A stretch of DNA of 37,616 bases, taken from NCBI GenBank assembly GCA_032718475.1, contig JAUCBJ010001288.1, positions 1 to 37,616 of the forward strand. Direction: 5' to 3'. Positions within the stretch are counted from its first letter, which is position 1. Every line of letters starts with the position of its first letter. A program made the position numbers and the translations under genes. The DNA comes from Nemertoderma westbladi. Its lineage: Eukaryota > Xenacoelomorpha > Nemertodermatida > Nemertodermatidae. The notes below the pieces were generated by a model. The model was not told the origin of the DNA, made no database searches, and was given only the letters and a program-made list of their open reading frames with translations. Below are positions 1 to 9,384 of the stretch, piece after piece.

Positions 1-136
1 CTTATGCAAACATATTGTAAAAGCTTTTGCGGATATAATCAGTCCCCTTGCCCACAAAGTACCGTGTAGGTGTTTTAGCGGACATAAAATTCATTCTTTC
101 TGTATGTGTACTTTGGCGGACATAACAAGACACTAA
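1..136. other. Left flank of the Bel/Pao element, no gene seen
   Basis: This is AT-rich sequence outside the 5' LTR. The decamer GCGGAYATAA occurs three times (29-38, 78-87, 116-125), each after a T-rich run. The last five bases before the LTR (ACTAA, 132-136) do not match the five bases after the 3' LTR (CATAT, 18734-18738). The two flanks therefore do not look like halves of one target site. No coding potential was recognised. Confidence 0.4.
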
Positions 137-1176
137 TGCCGCAATATGCCAAATCCTCTAGCACAGTGTTGCTTTGATGATTCAGATTACGACATCTACC
201 AGCTGGTTTGCTGGCATGGAAACGGCCGTTGGATCTATGGTTCTTTGTTCGGCTTAACAGCCAATCAGGGCGATTTTCATTTTATGTGTGGAGATATCTC
301 TGCAAATTGTGCTAGGCGAGTTTAGTGTTGGTTTTCCTATGCCAAGAACACCGGCTGTGGAATCATTCTGTTTTCAGACTTTAGCCAAACATTAGTAGGC
401 TTTGATTATAGAAACGTATAACTGTTATCAAGTCAATCCATATCATATCATATAAAACAGTGCATATCTCGTACTTTTCACCGCATTATTTTACTGCTAT
501 TTACTGTCGGTTATTAATTGCATCAGTTGATGGAATATTGTTATACTTGGAGAATATCGATAAATAACCCAAAAATCCCAATCTTCTTGATACACTAAAG
601 GTTAGAGAGACCGGTTACATATAGCAATTGCAACTTATATTATCGTGGTTTTGGAGTGAATCTAATGCTATTTCATAGATACTACATGAGTCAATTGCTG
701 TTCTCTTTATGTATGAACAAATTTTAGTGACTGTCGGCAGATCAGTGTGCAGTTGTGCGGTACCGGTAGTGTGCATGAGTGCGACTGATAACTAAGCATC
801 TCCTAAAGAATGCGCCTTATACGTGAATCATAAGCCGTACCGTTGTGTTTAGTATAAGTCATAACTCTGTTTACATATTTAGAGCGCCACGTCCTAAAGG
901 AACTGTTAATATTTCCCGAAAGTGAATAATATTTGTCAGAGATTATATATTAACGATCAATCGAATAATACAGTAGGCTTACACCGCAATAAGGTCAAGG
1001 CATACGAATCCAGCCTCCCGGGTATATCCAGCGGGTGAATGATCGCGCATCGGCTGGCTTCGGCTAATGTTGTGTTTATTTATAACAAATACTTGTCATA
1101 GGCTAAAGTCGATTTATAAACTAAAAGACACTTAAAATTAGTGGGTTAAACTGCTAAAGGTCTAAAAGCGCGAACA
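137..1176 (+). repeat. 5' LTR of the Bel/Pao element (1040 bp)
   Basis: It is a direct repeat of 17694-18733, beginning TGCCGCAATA and ending GCGCGAACA. A TATA-like box (TATAAAA) lies at 451-457 and is conserved in the 3' copy at 18008-18014, so it is a candidate promoter for the full-length transcript. LTRs supply promoter and polyadenylation functions. No clear AATAAA was found within the repeat, and the nearest (AATAAAG, about 1211) is just downstream. Confidence 0.93.
451..457 (+). promoter_or_regulatory. Candidate TATA box in the 5' LTR
   Basis: TATAAAA lies in the first half of the LTR and is kept in the other LTR at the equivalent place. The position is plausible for the element promoter. 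The surrounding sequence is AT-rich, so the match is not strong by itself. Confidence 0.35.
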
Positions 1177-1242
1177 ATAACAGTTATACCTTCTTTATTG
1201 CAACGTAAGCAATAAAGCTGAAGTACCGGTCGACCGGTAACC

Positions 1243-1350
1243 TGTAGGCCCAACTGCCCGAACCGGTACTGCTGTAGGCATGTAGGCCCAACTGCCCGAA
1301 CTGGTACTGATGTAGGCCTGTAGGCCCAACTGCCCTAACCGGTACTTCCA
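1243..1350 (+). repeat. Three tandem copies of a 38-bp repeat
   Basis: The copies start at 1243, 1281 and 1319 with TGTAGGCCCAACTGCCC, each followed by a GGTACT-containing segment (CCGGTACT, or CTGGTACT in the middle copy). They differ by a few substitutions. They lie inside the Bel/Pao leader just after the LTR. Confidence 0.85.
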
Positions 1351-2177
1351 GTACAGGTACATCAGTATTATTCGATTTTGATTATTATATACCGGTAGGT
1401 CTTGGTACTTAATCAGGGACTGCAGCCCTGGTTTTTTATTGAGATTTTACTTATTTCTGTTGGTTTTATCTACATGTAAGTTAATATTGAGCAGAAGATA
1501 TGTAAGTCTGCTCAGATTGTTCAGATAATTGTAGGCTGGACTGTTGTCTGACTGTTGTTAGGTCTGGAGAGATTGCGGCGTGTGTAGAGTCTGTCCGATA
1601 AAGTACCAGTTAGGAACGTAGGGGCATCTTGAGTTGTAAGGTAAACCCCCTCCGAAAGAATAAGTCGTCCTACTCGGTTAGAACGCATACTAACTAACCA
1701 TTTCGGAATCTGCATATACTGTAGTTTATTTAGGCTTGATAGTAGTCTGCCAGCGTTTAGTCTGTATTTGTTTGTGTATTCCGTACGGGTAGCGTAATAT
1801 TTATTATTCAGAGTTTATGCGATATTCGCAACATTCATATCCCCAAGTTTATTCCTACAGTAATTGTGCTTGTTACACATACCGTTATAGTTAAATTAAC
1901 CCCGGTACTACACGGGCTGCTTGGCGTAGGTAAAGACTGATGATTTTGTGCCCCGGTCACTCCAGCAGATACCGTGGTTCCTTTAGCTGTACAAGTATTT
2001 TTAACTGCTGGTTATCTGTTTTACAAGTACTTGTACCTAATTTAGGGTTCAGTGTACAGTGCTTTCCGAAAGTAATTAGTGTGTGGGCAGTATATTTGTG
2101 TTGTAAAGTGGTTAATAGGCACATTGGTTCTGGTAGACCGCGGTAATTAACTTCTAGGTAGGAACACTCCGTGAAAC

Positions 2178-2237
2178 ATAACGTAGTACTTATAGCGATA
2201 CGGCTATATAACGTAGTACTTATAGCGATACGGCTAT
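2178..2237 (+). repeat. Perfect 30-bp tandem duplication
   Basis: Two adjacent identical 30-bp units (2178-2207 and 2208-2237) contain ACGTAGTACTTATAGCGATA. They lie in the leader and have no recognised function. Confidence 0.85.
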
Positions 2238-3026
2238 AAATCGTCAGACGGTGGTATTTTTCCTATCTGGACAACGCAGTATATTTACTACTGCTTTATT
2301 ATTTTCAAATACCGTAGTATCCTGTCCGTTGTAATAACCAGAAATTCTAACCCTCTGTTGGGCTGGTTGGTAGTTTCCCTGTCAAATTATCCTAAAAATT
2401 CGTACGTGTAATTTTTGTGTTTATTTAGAGATTGTAATCTCACCCTATATTGTACGTAATTCGTAGATAAGTAACTTAGGCCAGTAGAATTATTTGTTTT
2501 AGTGTGCAACAAGTAGCACCGCACTAAGAGCGTATAGCTTATGTGCAGTGACTCCTCAGAAATAATAACATTTATTTCAAATATTGTAACAAAACCCCTT
2601 AAACGGGTATATATATATATTATAAATCAACTCCAATAGATTTATAAACTAGGTAGGCCTGTCATACAACAATTAGATCTTGACATCAGTTGGACTACTG
2701 CTTAAATAATGGTAATAAAGTAAGATAAAGTAAGATAAAGTAACTAAGTAACCCTTAAGATTCAGAAATTCAATTATTCTAAAATAATAGACATACCGGT
2801 ATCTGCAATAGGCTTGCTATATCTATATATTTGCGCTGAAATTATATACCGGTATTCTGTGACAAACCTAGTCTGCAATAATACTTATATACCGTATACT
2901 ATAAGTGTATACCGGTATTCTAATATATTGTAATTAATTACCGGTACTAGGCTAACAGTCATACTGAATTACTAGACTTGCTTTAACTGTAACTATAGCA
3001 GTAGGCATTCAACTGTATAAACAAAT

Positions 3027-3902
3027 ATGTCTGACACAAAGCAAAACCTGTCAGACAGTCTAATTGATACAACCATCTGTGACCCAGATAGGAGTGTGGA
3101 ACGTTTAAGACCGAAGTTCAGCTCACCTCCTACTGTAAGAAAGGTCATCCCTCCGGTAGTAGTATCAGACCCTAGGCTAATCCAACACCGTAGGTCTATC
3201 ATCGGCACTCGGGCCCAGGTCAAGCGGGATCAAGAAGCCGCTGTCAAACCGCAGCAACATCCTAGCCAAGAACTTCGATCCCAGCGACCCGATAGCTCCA
3301 GTAGTTCGGATACTGTAGAGCTGACCCCCGAACGCGGAGTGAAGATGACGGATACGGTTTATTCGGATCCCCTTCACACTCTTCCTGCAGCAGTACTAAC
3401 TACGGTATTGATGGCTGTGGAGGAACACCAAGTCGATTGGGCGAGAAGTAAGCGATCGACCCAAGACAGTTATGCGGGATACGCAAGGGAGGAATTGATG
3501 TCTATTGTCGAGTCGCAATGGAACTTCCCCGGACTCGGACTCCCGTTAGACTTATCTGAAGCTACCTGGGAAGACATACACAGGATGGGAGTGACAAAAG
3601 ATACAATGGATCCAGCTGTTTGGAAGAGGTCGGCAGCAGGATATGTGCAGGGATTCTTCGGCTCTTTAGAGCGATTAGAGGAACAACTGTTTCGACAACC
3701 CCAAGGACCTCAAGAGCAGGAAGAGCTGCTTTATCAAGTACGCGAAAGAACTCTACGCATTAGACTAATCCTATCGGCCTTTGAGGAAGCTTCCAAAAGA
3801 AGACAGGACACGTCGTTGCAAGTTGCTGTCAAGACTTGGTTCCAGCGGGTGGGTCTCAAGGTTCAAGAAACTGCCCAGTGGAAATTTCAGCTGGCTGAGT
3901 GA
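3027..3902 (+). CDS. Gag-like polyprotein, N-terminal part (291 aa)
   Basis: This is the first long open frame of the Bel/Pao element and starts at the first good ATG after the leader. The protein is hydrophilic. Residues 1-110 are low-complexity, proline- and serine-rich. Residues about 115-290 are more helical and charged, ending in an EEASKRR- and KVQETAQ-containing stretch. No domain was recognised with confidence, but its position before the conserved gag domain suggests an N-terminal Gag extension. The frame is closed by a TGA at 3900-3902. The same frame stays open on both sides of it and, across the LINE insertion, continues into the 5514-7316 gag segment. The TGA is therefore probably a mutation within one original frame. 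Confidence 0.6.
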   Translation: MSDTKQNLSDSLIDTTICDPDRSVERLRPKFSSPPTVRKVIPPVVVSDPRLIQHRRSIIGTRAQVKRDQEAAVKPQQHPSQELRSQRPDSSSSSDTVELTPERGVKMTDTVYSDPLHTLPAAVLTTVLMAVEEHQVDWARSKRSTQDSYAGYAREELMSIVESQWNFPGLGLPLDLSEATWEDIHRMGVTKDTMDPAVWKRSAAGYVQGFFGSLERLEEQLFRQPQGPQEQEELLYQVRERTLRIRLILSAFEEASKRRQDTSLQVAVKTWFQRVGLKVQETAQWKFQLAE

Positions 3903-4184
3903 CCAACCTATGAAGAATCAACCGATGCCACCTTTTCTCAAGTGGAAAGCGAAGTGACAGCAGAGAGACAGCGAAAGAGAGACGCTATTGACATCTACCT
4001 ATCAGACTATCAACGTTTCCTAGGTGATGAAGAGTTGAGGAGACGGCTGTCTGGACTTCGCCCTAATAGTGAAGGAGCCAAGTTTGTGTTGGATGCAATC
4101 GATGCGGAAATGTTAGCTGCGAACCAAGCCATATTTGACGAAAGACTCCGCATTGCTAGAGTCCAAGAAGAACAAGTAAAGAAA
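3903..4184 (+). pseudogene. Gag-like segment between TGA and LINE insertion
   Basis: It is in the same frame as 3027-3902 and open after the TGA. It codes for a very charged, probably coiled-coil segment (SEVTAERQRKRDAIDIYLS, then an EEQVKKLL-type helix). An internal ATG at position 3942 is possible as a restart, but simple continuation is more likely. The segment is cut by the reversed non-LTR element at about 4185. Lysine- and glutamate-rich coding sequence resumes in the same frame after it at about 5514. Confidence 0.55.
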
Positions 4185-5513
4185 CTACTACTAGGATCGG
4201 CATGCTGCATTGCAGCTGCATTTTTAAGAATGCTGTGCCGGCTTGTCAACAAAATTGCACCGCCACAACTCCCTATCACCCATGACATTTGCTAGATCAT
4301 CCGCATCTTCAAGGCCAGTGTCCTTTAAGATGCGTCTCAAGAAAGTCATGGGCTGTCCACCATGCTTATTCACTCCATGAGGCTGCCAAAGTACAAGATT
4401 ATGCACTGGCTGGTCCTCACGGCGAAAGCAATGTCCTGCAAAGCGGAGGCGATTTTGTTCTAGTGTCAAGCTTGGGGGAACCAATGAGACACCTCCAATG
4501 TTATATAGTGTCTGGTTGGAGATGTGTGCATTGTACTTGACACAATGTACCCGGCGTAGCATTCTTGTGAATGTGCCATCCAGAGATTTGGTGTCCTCAG
4601 CAGTTAGAGCCCAGCATGGACTCCCATAGAGGAGTACTGGAACTACTGCTGCTCTAAATAATCGGACTTTAAGTTTCCGATTAATTCTAGGTGACTTCCA
4701 AATCCTGGAAAGCCTATTCAAGGCTGCCCATGCCTTTCCCTTACGTATTCGAAGGTCCTCACCTGACTTCCGGATCCATGATCCCAGGTAACAGAAGTCG
4801 TCCACATGCTCAAGCATACCATCCTTTGAGCTTATGCTCATCCGATCAGAGACTTGCTGAGGACTTTCAAAGTTAACTGTCAGAATTTTGGTCTTTCTGG
4901 AGTTAATAAAAAGACCAACACTAGAAGCAGCATGTTCTAATGAGCTGAGGAGCCGCTGGGCTCCCTCTAATGATTCTGAGAGTACTCCTAAGTCATCAGC
5001 AAAGTCTAGATCAGTTAGGTACTTGGCAGGATTTCCTCGACTTCTGGAGCCAGTAGGTGGAGTTATCATCACCCCATCATCATTATGATGATCTAAGGAC
5101 ATGCGTAGAACATAGTCAACCACAATAATGAACAAGAATGGTGCAAGTGTGTCTCCTTGGAGGACGCCCCATAACACTTCAAATGGTTCTGTGTCACCGT
5201 CAACAGTAGACACAAATGTTGTCGAACCATCGTATACTGATCTGATTGCTGCAATAATTTCATCAGGAATCCCATATAATGAAAGTATGCTGAACATACG
5301 TGAGCGAGAGACTGAATCAAAGGCCTTGAAGAAGTCAACAAAGATAACAGCCAGATGCCTGTCTTTCTTTTTTGATAACTCTTCAATTATCCTTCTAAGT
5401 GCCAAAATGGGCTCCATGGTCCCACGACCTTTACGGAACCCATTCTGATTTCCACGTAGCAGTCTCTCAATGGGATCCCTGATGCGATTTAATAGAATTC
5501 TATTTTTCTATTT
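4185..5513 (-). mobile_element. Nested, 5'-truncated non-LTR retrotransposon (LINE)
   Basis: A reverse-strand LINE fragment interrupts the Bel/Pao gag frame. Its coding end (4224) is followed by only about 40 bp of 3' sequence, ending on the minus strand in a TAGTAG-type short repeat next to 4185. Short 3' UTRs with microsatellite tails are known for RTE-like elements. The 5' end stops inside the reverse transcriptase domain at about 5500-5513, the usual result of incomplete reverse transcription. AAGAAA occurs at both edges (about 4179-4184 and 5514-5519) and could be a short target duplication, but the host sequence is A-rich there. Boundaries are accurate to about 15 bp. Confidence 0.8.
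4224..5507 (-). CDS. Non-LTR reverse transcriptase, partial
   Basis: An uninterrupted reverse-strand frame of about 427 codons. The first ATG of the track-length protein is at 5417, but the family pattern continues in frame upstream (LLNRIRDPIERLLRGNQNGF, then RKGRGT), so the true fragment extends to about 5507. Visible reverse transcriptase motifs are FVDFFKAFDSVSR (motif A with catalytic Asp), GVLQGDTLAPFLF (motif B) and DLDFADDLGVL (motif C, catalytic Asp pair), followed by a GLFINSRKTK segment. The C-terminal region has LYGSPCWALT, TRMLRRV and RLRFAGHCFRRE, common in this group of LINE polymerases. Endonuclease and first ORF are absent through 5' truncation. The clade is probably RTE-like, but this needs a tree. 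Catalytic residues are intact and there are no stops, so insertion was recent. Confidence 0.85.
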   Translation of the reverse strand, partial: KNRILLNRIRDPIERLLRGNQNGFRKGRGTMEPILALRRIIEELSKKKDRHLAVIFVDFFKAFDSVSRSRMFSILSLYGIPDEIIAAIRSVYDGSTTFVSTVDGDTEPFEVLWGVLQGDTLAPFLFIIVVDYVLRMSLDHHNDDGVMITPPTGSRSRGNPAKYLTDLDFADDLGVLSESLEGAQRLLSSLEHAASSVGLFINSRKTKILTVNFESPQQVSDRMSISSKDGMLEHVDDFCYLGSWIRKSGEDLRIRKGKAWAALNRLSRIWKSPRINRKLKVRLFRAAVVPVLLYGSPCWALTAEDTKSLDGTFTRMLRRVHCVKYNAHISNQTLYNIGGVSLVPPSLTLEQNRLRFAGHCFRREDQPVHNLVLWQPHGVNKHGGQPMTFLRRILKDTGLEDADDLANVMGDRELWRCNFVDKPAQHS

Positions 5514-7316
5514 AAGAAAAAACGAATAGAAGACAGAAAGAAAGTGGCAGTGGCAGCAGCAGAAGTAAAAGCGGCAGTGGCCGAGGCAGAACGAAAAGCA
5601 TCTGAAGAGACCACCCAATTAGAGTTGGAAAATATTCAAGAGAATCAAGACTACATAAATAAACAGTTAGCAGCTAGTCAAATGCAGATGATGAGTCGAT
5701 CTACTCCCAAACGACAGGGATTTACATCTTCTGATGAAGGCGATACCACCAACCCTGAAGGCGGAGGACATAGATCTCGTCTAAGTAGGCGTAGAAGAAC
5801 GTCTCACCGTCAGAAATTGCCTGATTTGCCTCCAGCTGTTAGAAGACAACTAGCTAGCACAGACTTAGGTAGTACAGAACCCACAGACCAAATTATTAGA
5901 GTAGAAAGACTCCCTACTATAGTAGATGAGCCTGAAATAATTAGGCCTGTTCTCGAAACCACCCCTTCGGTGAGAGAGACCCCTGTACTCCTCGAACCTA
6001 CCACCAAATTCCCTTTGCACAGTACTAAACTGCCTGTACCCGGTAGAACAGCCCAAGAGAATATCCCGGTCCTGGATGCCGAGAGAGAAATCCAAGATTT
6101 GTCTCCCGTCGTCCCGCATCTGCCCGCTACTACGTTGGCGACTCCCGCTTCGGCGGTCGAGTGGGTAGATGAGGGACGGCGGGAGATGTGTCTCTTGCTC
6201 GGACAGCTGAGGGAACAACGAGAATGTTCCTCCCGGCAGGTCCGAGATTCAGAAGGGACTGTCCACCAGCTCAAGGGAACAGTAAGGGAAAGTAGGTTAG
6301 AGCTACAAGAAGTGCAGCAAAGTATTGCGCTAGAACTCGACAAATTAGTAAATATACAAAAGGGTATACCAACTCCCCCTGTAACCATGTGTCAACCTGT
6401 TAGGCCTGAAGTATTTCATGCGCAAGGTGTGGAGCCTACACGCATCTATACTGCTAGTGAAGTAGAAACTCCTATAGTAAACCCTATTAAGGGTAATTAT
6501 AAACCTGTTGATAATGATATTCCCTATAGACCTGATAATAATCCGAGAAATTTATATACCGATAATTCGATATTAAATAACACGATGGCCCAAGAAAGCT
6601 TTACGCGTCAGATGGCTAGAACAGAAGCCCGCCAAGCGGTCAAAGTGGGAGAGATCGTCAAATTCAATGGAGATGAGATGAAATGGTTATCTTTTAATGA
6701 ATATTATAAAGATAACATACAGAACTCTGTACTATCTAACGGAGAGAAACTTAGATTCCTCATCGAATGTTTGGAAGGACCTCCCAAGTTAATGGCGTTA
6801 AAGTTTATTGGACATCCAGATGGATTAAGACAAGTTTGGGATACATTAAACATCAGGTATGGTAATAGGAATAACATAGCTAAGTATTTGTATGCAAAAT
6901 TGGTAGCCCCCCGAAAGTTCATTAGTAGCGGGATTATAGAGTTTTCCGATGAGATTCAGGAGGTCTGTAGACAATTGGATTGGCTAGGTAAGTCTCATGA
7001 ATATCAGAGTTCCATGGTTATTGGAGCCATAGCCTCTACTTTACCAAAGGGTGGAGTAGGTACACGCTGGGACAAGAAAGTGTTGTATATGATGGAGCAG
7101 CAACAACGAGACCCTACCATGGCTGATCTCATGTCCTTCTTAGATGGAGAAGTAAAATTACAACTCATAAAGCAGTCCAGAGAGAAAACACCGGAAAATA
7201 AGTTAAGTGAGAAACCCGTTTCTAGGAGAAAAGTAACCCCAGTGTGTTATACTGACGATGGCGAAAGTCAAGCTTCTCAAGAAGGTAAAAGACACTGGCT
7301 GATCTTACTATGTTAA
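5514..7316 (+). CDS. gag: Bel/Pao Gag, conserved region
   Basis: An open frame of about 600 codons in the same frame as 3027-4184. The GTG at 5544 is only an apparent start, because the frame is open from the LINE junction. The first 60 residues are an alanine/glutamate/lysine-rich coiled coil. A long serine/proline/threonine-rich linker and a second coiled coil (around the SRLELQEVQQSIALELDKL segment) follow. The last 230 residues match the DUF1759-type gag of Bel/Pao elements: VKFNGDEMKWLSFNEYY, then LRFLIECLEGPPK and RQVWDTLNIRYGN. This domain forms the particle shell. The frame ends at 7316, and the zinc-knuckle/pol frame opens at 7303 in a different phase, so gag and pol overlap by 14 bases with a +1 (or -2) phase change. 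Confidence 0.85.
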   Translation, partial: KKKRIEDRKKVAVAAAEVKAAVAEAERKASEETTQLELENIQENQDYINKQLAASQMQMMSRSTPKRQGFTSSDEGDTTNPEGGGHRSRLSRRRRTSHRQKLPDLPPAVRRQLASTDLGSTEPTDQIIRVERLPTIVDEPEIIRPVLETTPSVRETPVLLEPTTKFPLHSTKLPVPGRTAQENIPVLDAEREIQDLSPVVPHLPATTLATPASAVEWVDEGRREMCLLLGQLREQRECSSRQVRDSEGTVHQLKGTVRESRLELQEVQQSIALELDKLVNIQKGIPTPPVTMCQPVRPEVFHAQGVEPTRIYTASEVETPIVNPIKGNYKPVDNDIPYRPDNNPRNLYTDNSILNNTMAQESFTRQMARTEARQAVKVGEIVKFNGDEMKWLSFNEYYKDNIQNSVLSNGEKLRFLIECLEGPPKLMALKFIGHPDGLRQVWDTLNIRYGNRNNIAKYLYAKLVAPRKFISSGIIEFSDEIQEVCRQLDWLGKSHEYQSSMVIGAIASTLPKGGVGTRWDKKVLYMMEQQQRDPTMADLMSFLDGEVKLQLIKQSREKTPENKLSEKPVSRRKVTPVCYTDDGESQASQEGKRHWLILLC

Positions 7317-9180
7317 CAAAACGGCAAAAGACGTAAGTAAATACAAGTCTCGAACCAATGATAGGAGAGAACAGGTTGCCAAGACTCCTCCTCAGTCTTG
7401 TAACAGAATTCACGGAAGAAAGCCCGAAGAAGGAACGAGAGTGCATAACGTTATCCAAGGTAAAGTGAGTAACATCAAACCAAAATGTGCGCTGTGCGAC
7501 GGGCCCCACCGTTTGAGTGCGTGTGCTGAATTTCTAAAGAAATCCCTGGTAGACAGACGTGAAGTCATGTGGGATAAGCGGTTATGCTATAATTGCCTCA
7601 GACAAGGACACCAACGGCGAACCTGTTACTCCGACGTAAGGTGTGCAAAGTGCGGTGCGAAACATCACATCTTGTTACACAATGAATTCGAACGAAACAG
7701 CCCGAGTCAGGTAAGTGAGCCCAAACTACATGTCCAATTCAGTGATGTAAATGACACTGATCAAGGTTCTGAGATGGAAGGATTCTATACGGACGAATTC
7801 TCCGATGCCAACGAATCCTGTTACCTAATAAATACCGCAGTGTATCGAGCACTTACGTATGAAAAGGAAACAGATAATGAGTTCCCCCCAACTACTTTTG
7901 ACAGACAACCATCTTGGAAAGCACCAACCTCCAACGTAGGAATCCGAGAGTTTCCTGTAGTGCAGGTAAGAGTCCATGGTCCTGACAAAAGTTACATAGT
8001 GAACGCCCTCCTTGATTCCGGCAGCACAGGAACATTTATTGACCAAGAACTAGCCGAAGACATCTTTGCTGGACAACCCAAATTCCAAACTAAGTTAAAC
8101 ATGTCAGGAATTATGCAGGTTTGGAAATCGACCATAATTGCAGATTATTATGTAGGTGCGTTGTCCACCCCCCAGGATAAATTAGGAGAACAAAGTATAA
8201 GGTCAGTAAAAATGGTGGCAATAAAGAACTTCGCTACTACCCAAGTAGAACCTTATAACTGGGACGAGGACGAGTGCATCCAGCAGCTTAAGATACCTCG
8301 ATTCCACACAGATTATCCTGGAGTGCAAATCCTCATCGGCCAAAACGCGCATGAGGCGCTAGAGACATTGGAGAAACGGCCTGCTCAACCGCAGCCACTA
8401 CAAACCTATGCGGTAAGAACTAGAGTAGGTTGGTACTTTACTGGTCCTTCCCGTATAACTCTCAAAGAAAGATTACCCCAAGAACAGGTATACCAAGTGG
8501 GGGAGTGGGAAGTGGAGAGCAGTGAGGTGGACGACCCAACTGAGGGAACGCCATACTCCTCAGATAACGACGATATCCACCAACTCTTCGACGAAGAGAA
8601 TGCAATCGACCTACTTACGGAAAACGAAACTTGGCAAAACCAAGTGAACCTATGTCAACTGATTCGCCCATCGGGGCCAATTAACTACAATGACGAACTC
8701 AATGACGAGATAGAGCGCTACAACGCTAGGACTCGGGACGAACTCGCCGTACGATTCTTTACTCAAGAGGTGGTAGAGCCCAATTCATACGATAAGGCCC
8801 TATCGGTAGAAGAAGAAAGAGCCAAGCAGATCCAGGAGACAACTACACGTTTTCTAAAAGATCAAGGTAGATATGAAATCGGCCTACCATTTCGAAAACG
8901 AGAACCTAGATTTATAAACAACCGACCCTTGGCGGAGAAAAGAATCGCTCAATTACATCGCCGCCTTACGGCAAATGCTTCAGCTAAAGAAATGTATCAA
9001 ACTCAGTTGAAGAAATTTATTAACAAAGGATATGCGGAGCGAGTACCGGAAGAAACACCCATAACTGAGAGAACGTACTATCTAACGCATCATTACGTTC
9101 CCAAACCCGGTAAACCCCATGAAGTCCGAGTCGTATTCGAAGGCTCCGCCCTATACATGGGCCAATCCCTCAATTCTTAG
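7303..9180 (+). CDS. pol: Bel/Pao zinc knuckles, aspartic protease and start of reverse transcriptase
   Basis: An open frame of 625 codons with no obvious ATG; a GTG at 7441 is not needed. The Cys/His region has CALCDGPHRLSAC, the canonical knuckle CYNCLRQGHQRRTC (near 7585) and CAKCGAKHHILLH, the three-part arrangement usual in Bel/Pao. A DUF1758-type aspartic protease follows, with the active-site motif LLDSGSTGTFID (Asp codon 8014-8016). The final 130 residues enter the reverse transcriptase (AQLHRRL, THHYVPKPGKPHEVRVVFE). The frame is closed by TAG at 9178-9180, and coding similarity continues in the same frame directly after it. The stop falls where Bel/Pao proteins usually carry glutamine in the LN-x-LL-x-GP segment, so a single nonsense mutation is the simplest reading. 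Confidence 0.88.
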   Translation, partial: SYYVNKTAKDVSKYKSRTNDRREQVAKTPPQSCNRIHGRKPEEGTRVHNVIQGKVSNIKPKCALCDGPHRLSACAEFLKKSLVDRREVMWDKRLCYNCLRQGHQRRTCYSDVRCAKCGAKHHILLHNEFERNSPSQVSEPKLHVQFSDVNDTDQGSEMEGFYTDEFSDANESCYLINTAVYRALTYEKETDNEFPPTTFDRQPSWKAPTSNVGIREFPVVQVRVHGPDKSYIVNALLDSGSTGTFIDQELAEDIFAGQPKFQTKLNMSGIMQVWKSTIIADYYVGALSTPQDKLGEQSIRSVKMVAIKNFATTQVEPYNWDEDECIQQLKIPRFHTDYPGVQILIGQNAHEALETLEKRPAQPQPLQTYAVRTRVGWYFTGPSRITLKERLPQEQVYQVGEWEVESSEVDDPTEGTPYSSDNDDIHQLFDEENAIDLLTENETWQNQVNLCQLIRPSGPINYNDELNDEIERYNARTRDELAVRFFTQEVVEPNSYDKALSVEEERAKQIQETTTRFLKDQGRYEIGLPFRKREPRFINNRPLAEKRIAQLHRRLTANASAKEMYQTQLKKFINKGYAERVPEETPITERTYYLTHHYVPKPGKPHEVRVVFEGSALYMGQSLNS

Positions 9181-9384
9181 TTGTTACCAGGACCCAACTT
9201 ACTTCAATCCTTGTTGGGAATACTCTTAAGACTAAGACAATATTCCATCGCTTTCGCCTCTGATATAGAAGGAATGTTCTTACAAGTCAAGGCGCTGGAT
9301 AGGGATAGAGACAGCCTAAGATTTCTGTGGTGGCCTGAAGGAGATCTCAACCAGAAACCGGTGGAGTATGATCATCACATATGA
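9181..9384 (+). pseudogene. pol: Bel/Pao reverse transcriptase, middle part
   Basis: It is in the same frame as the upstream pol piece and separated from it by the TAG at 9178-9180. It begins LLPGPNLLQSLLGILLRLR and contains motif A of the reverse transcriptase (AFASDIEGMFLQV, catalytic Asp present), then DRDSLRFLWW and PVEYDHH, all typical of Bel/Pao. The frame ends at 9384. The continuation (QAFGIISSPSNAC) is in the next frame, with the break near 9370-9395. This piece cannot be made as a separate protein and is part of a broken polymerase. Confidence 0.85.

Larger units (their letters stand above)
1177..3026 (+). other. Bel/Pao leader (untranslated region before gag)
   Basis: This is 1.85 kb of AT-rich sequence between the 5' LTR and the first gag-like ATG, with no convincing coding region; the few open frames are under 70 codons and unrelated to known domains. 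It contains a three-copy 38-bp repeat (1243-1350), a 30-bp duplication (2178-2237), a short (TAAAGTAAGA)-type repeat near 2717-2745 and many TACCGGTA/ACCGGT palindromes. The bases directly after the LTR show no TGG-starting primer-binding site. The leader is long for Bel/Pao elements. Confidence 0.6.

Noticed and set aside
1940-2146. Small frames in the Bel/Pao leader
   Set aside because: They are short, low in coding character and related to nothing known. Several such frames are expected by chance.
7303-7316. Programmed frameshift between Bel gag and pol
   Set aside because: The overlap is short and has no clear slippery site, and this copy has many other disruptions, so an indel is as likely.
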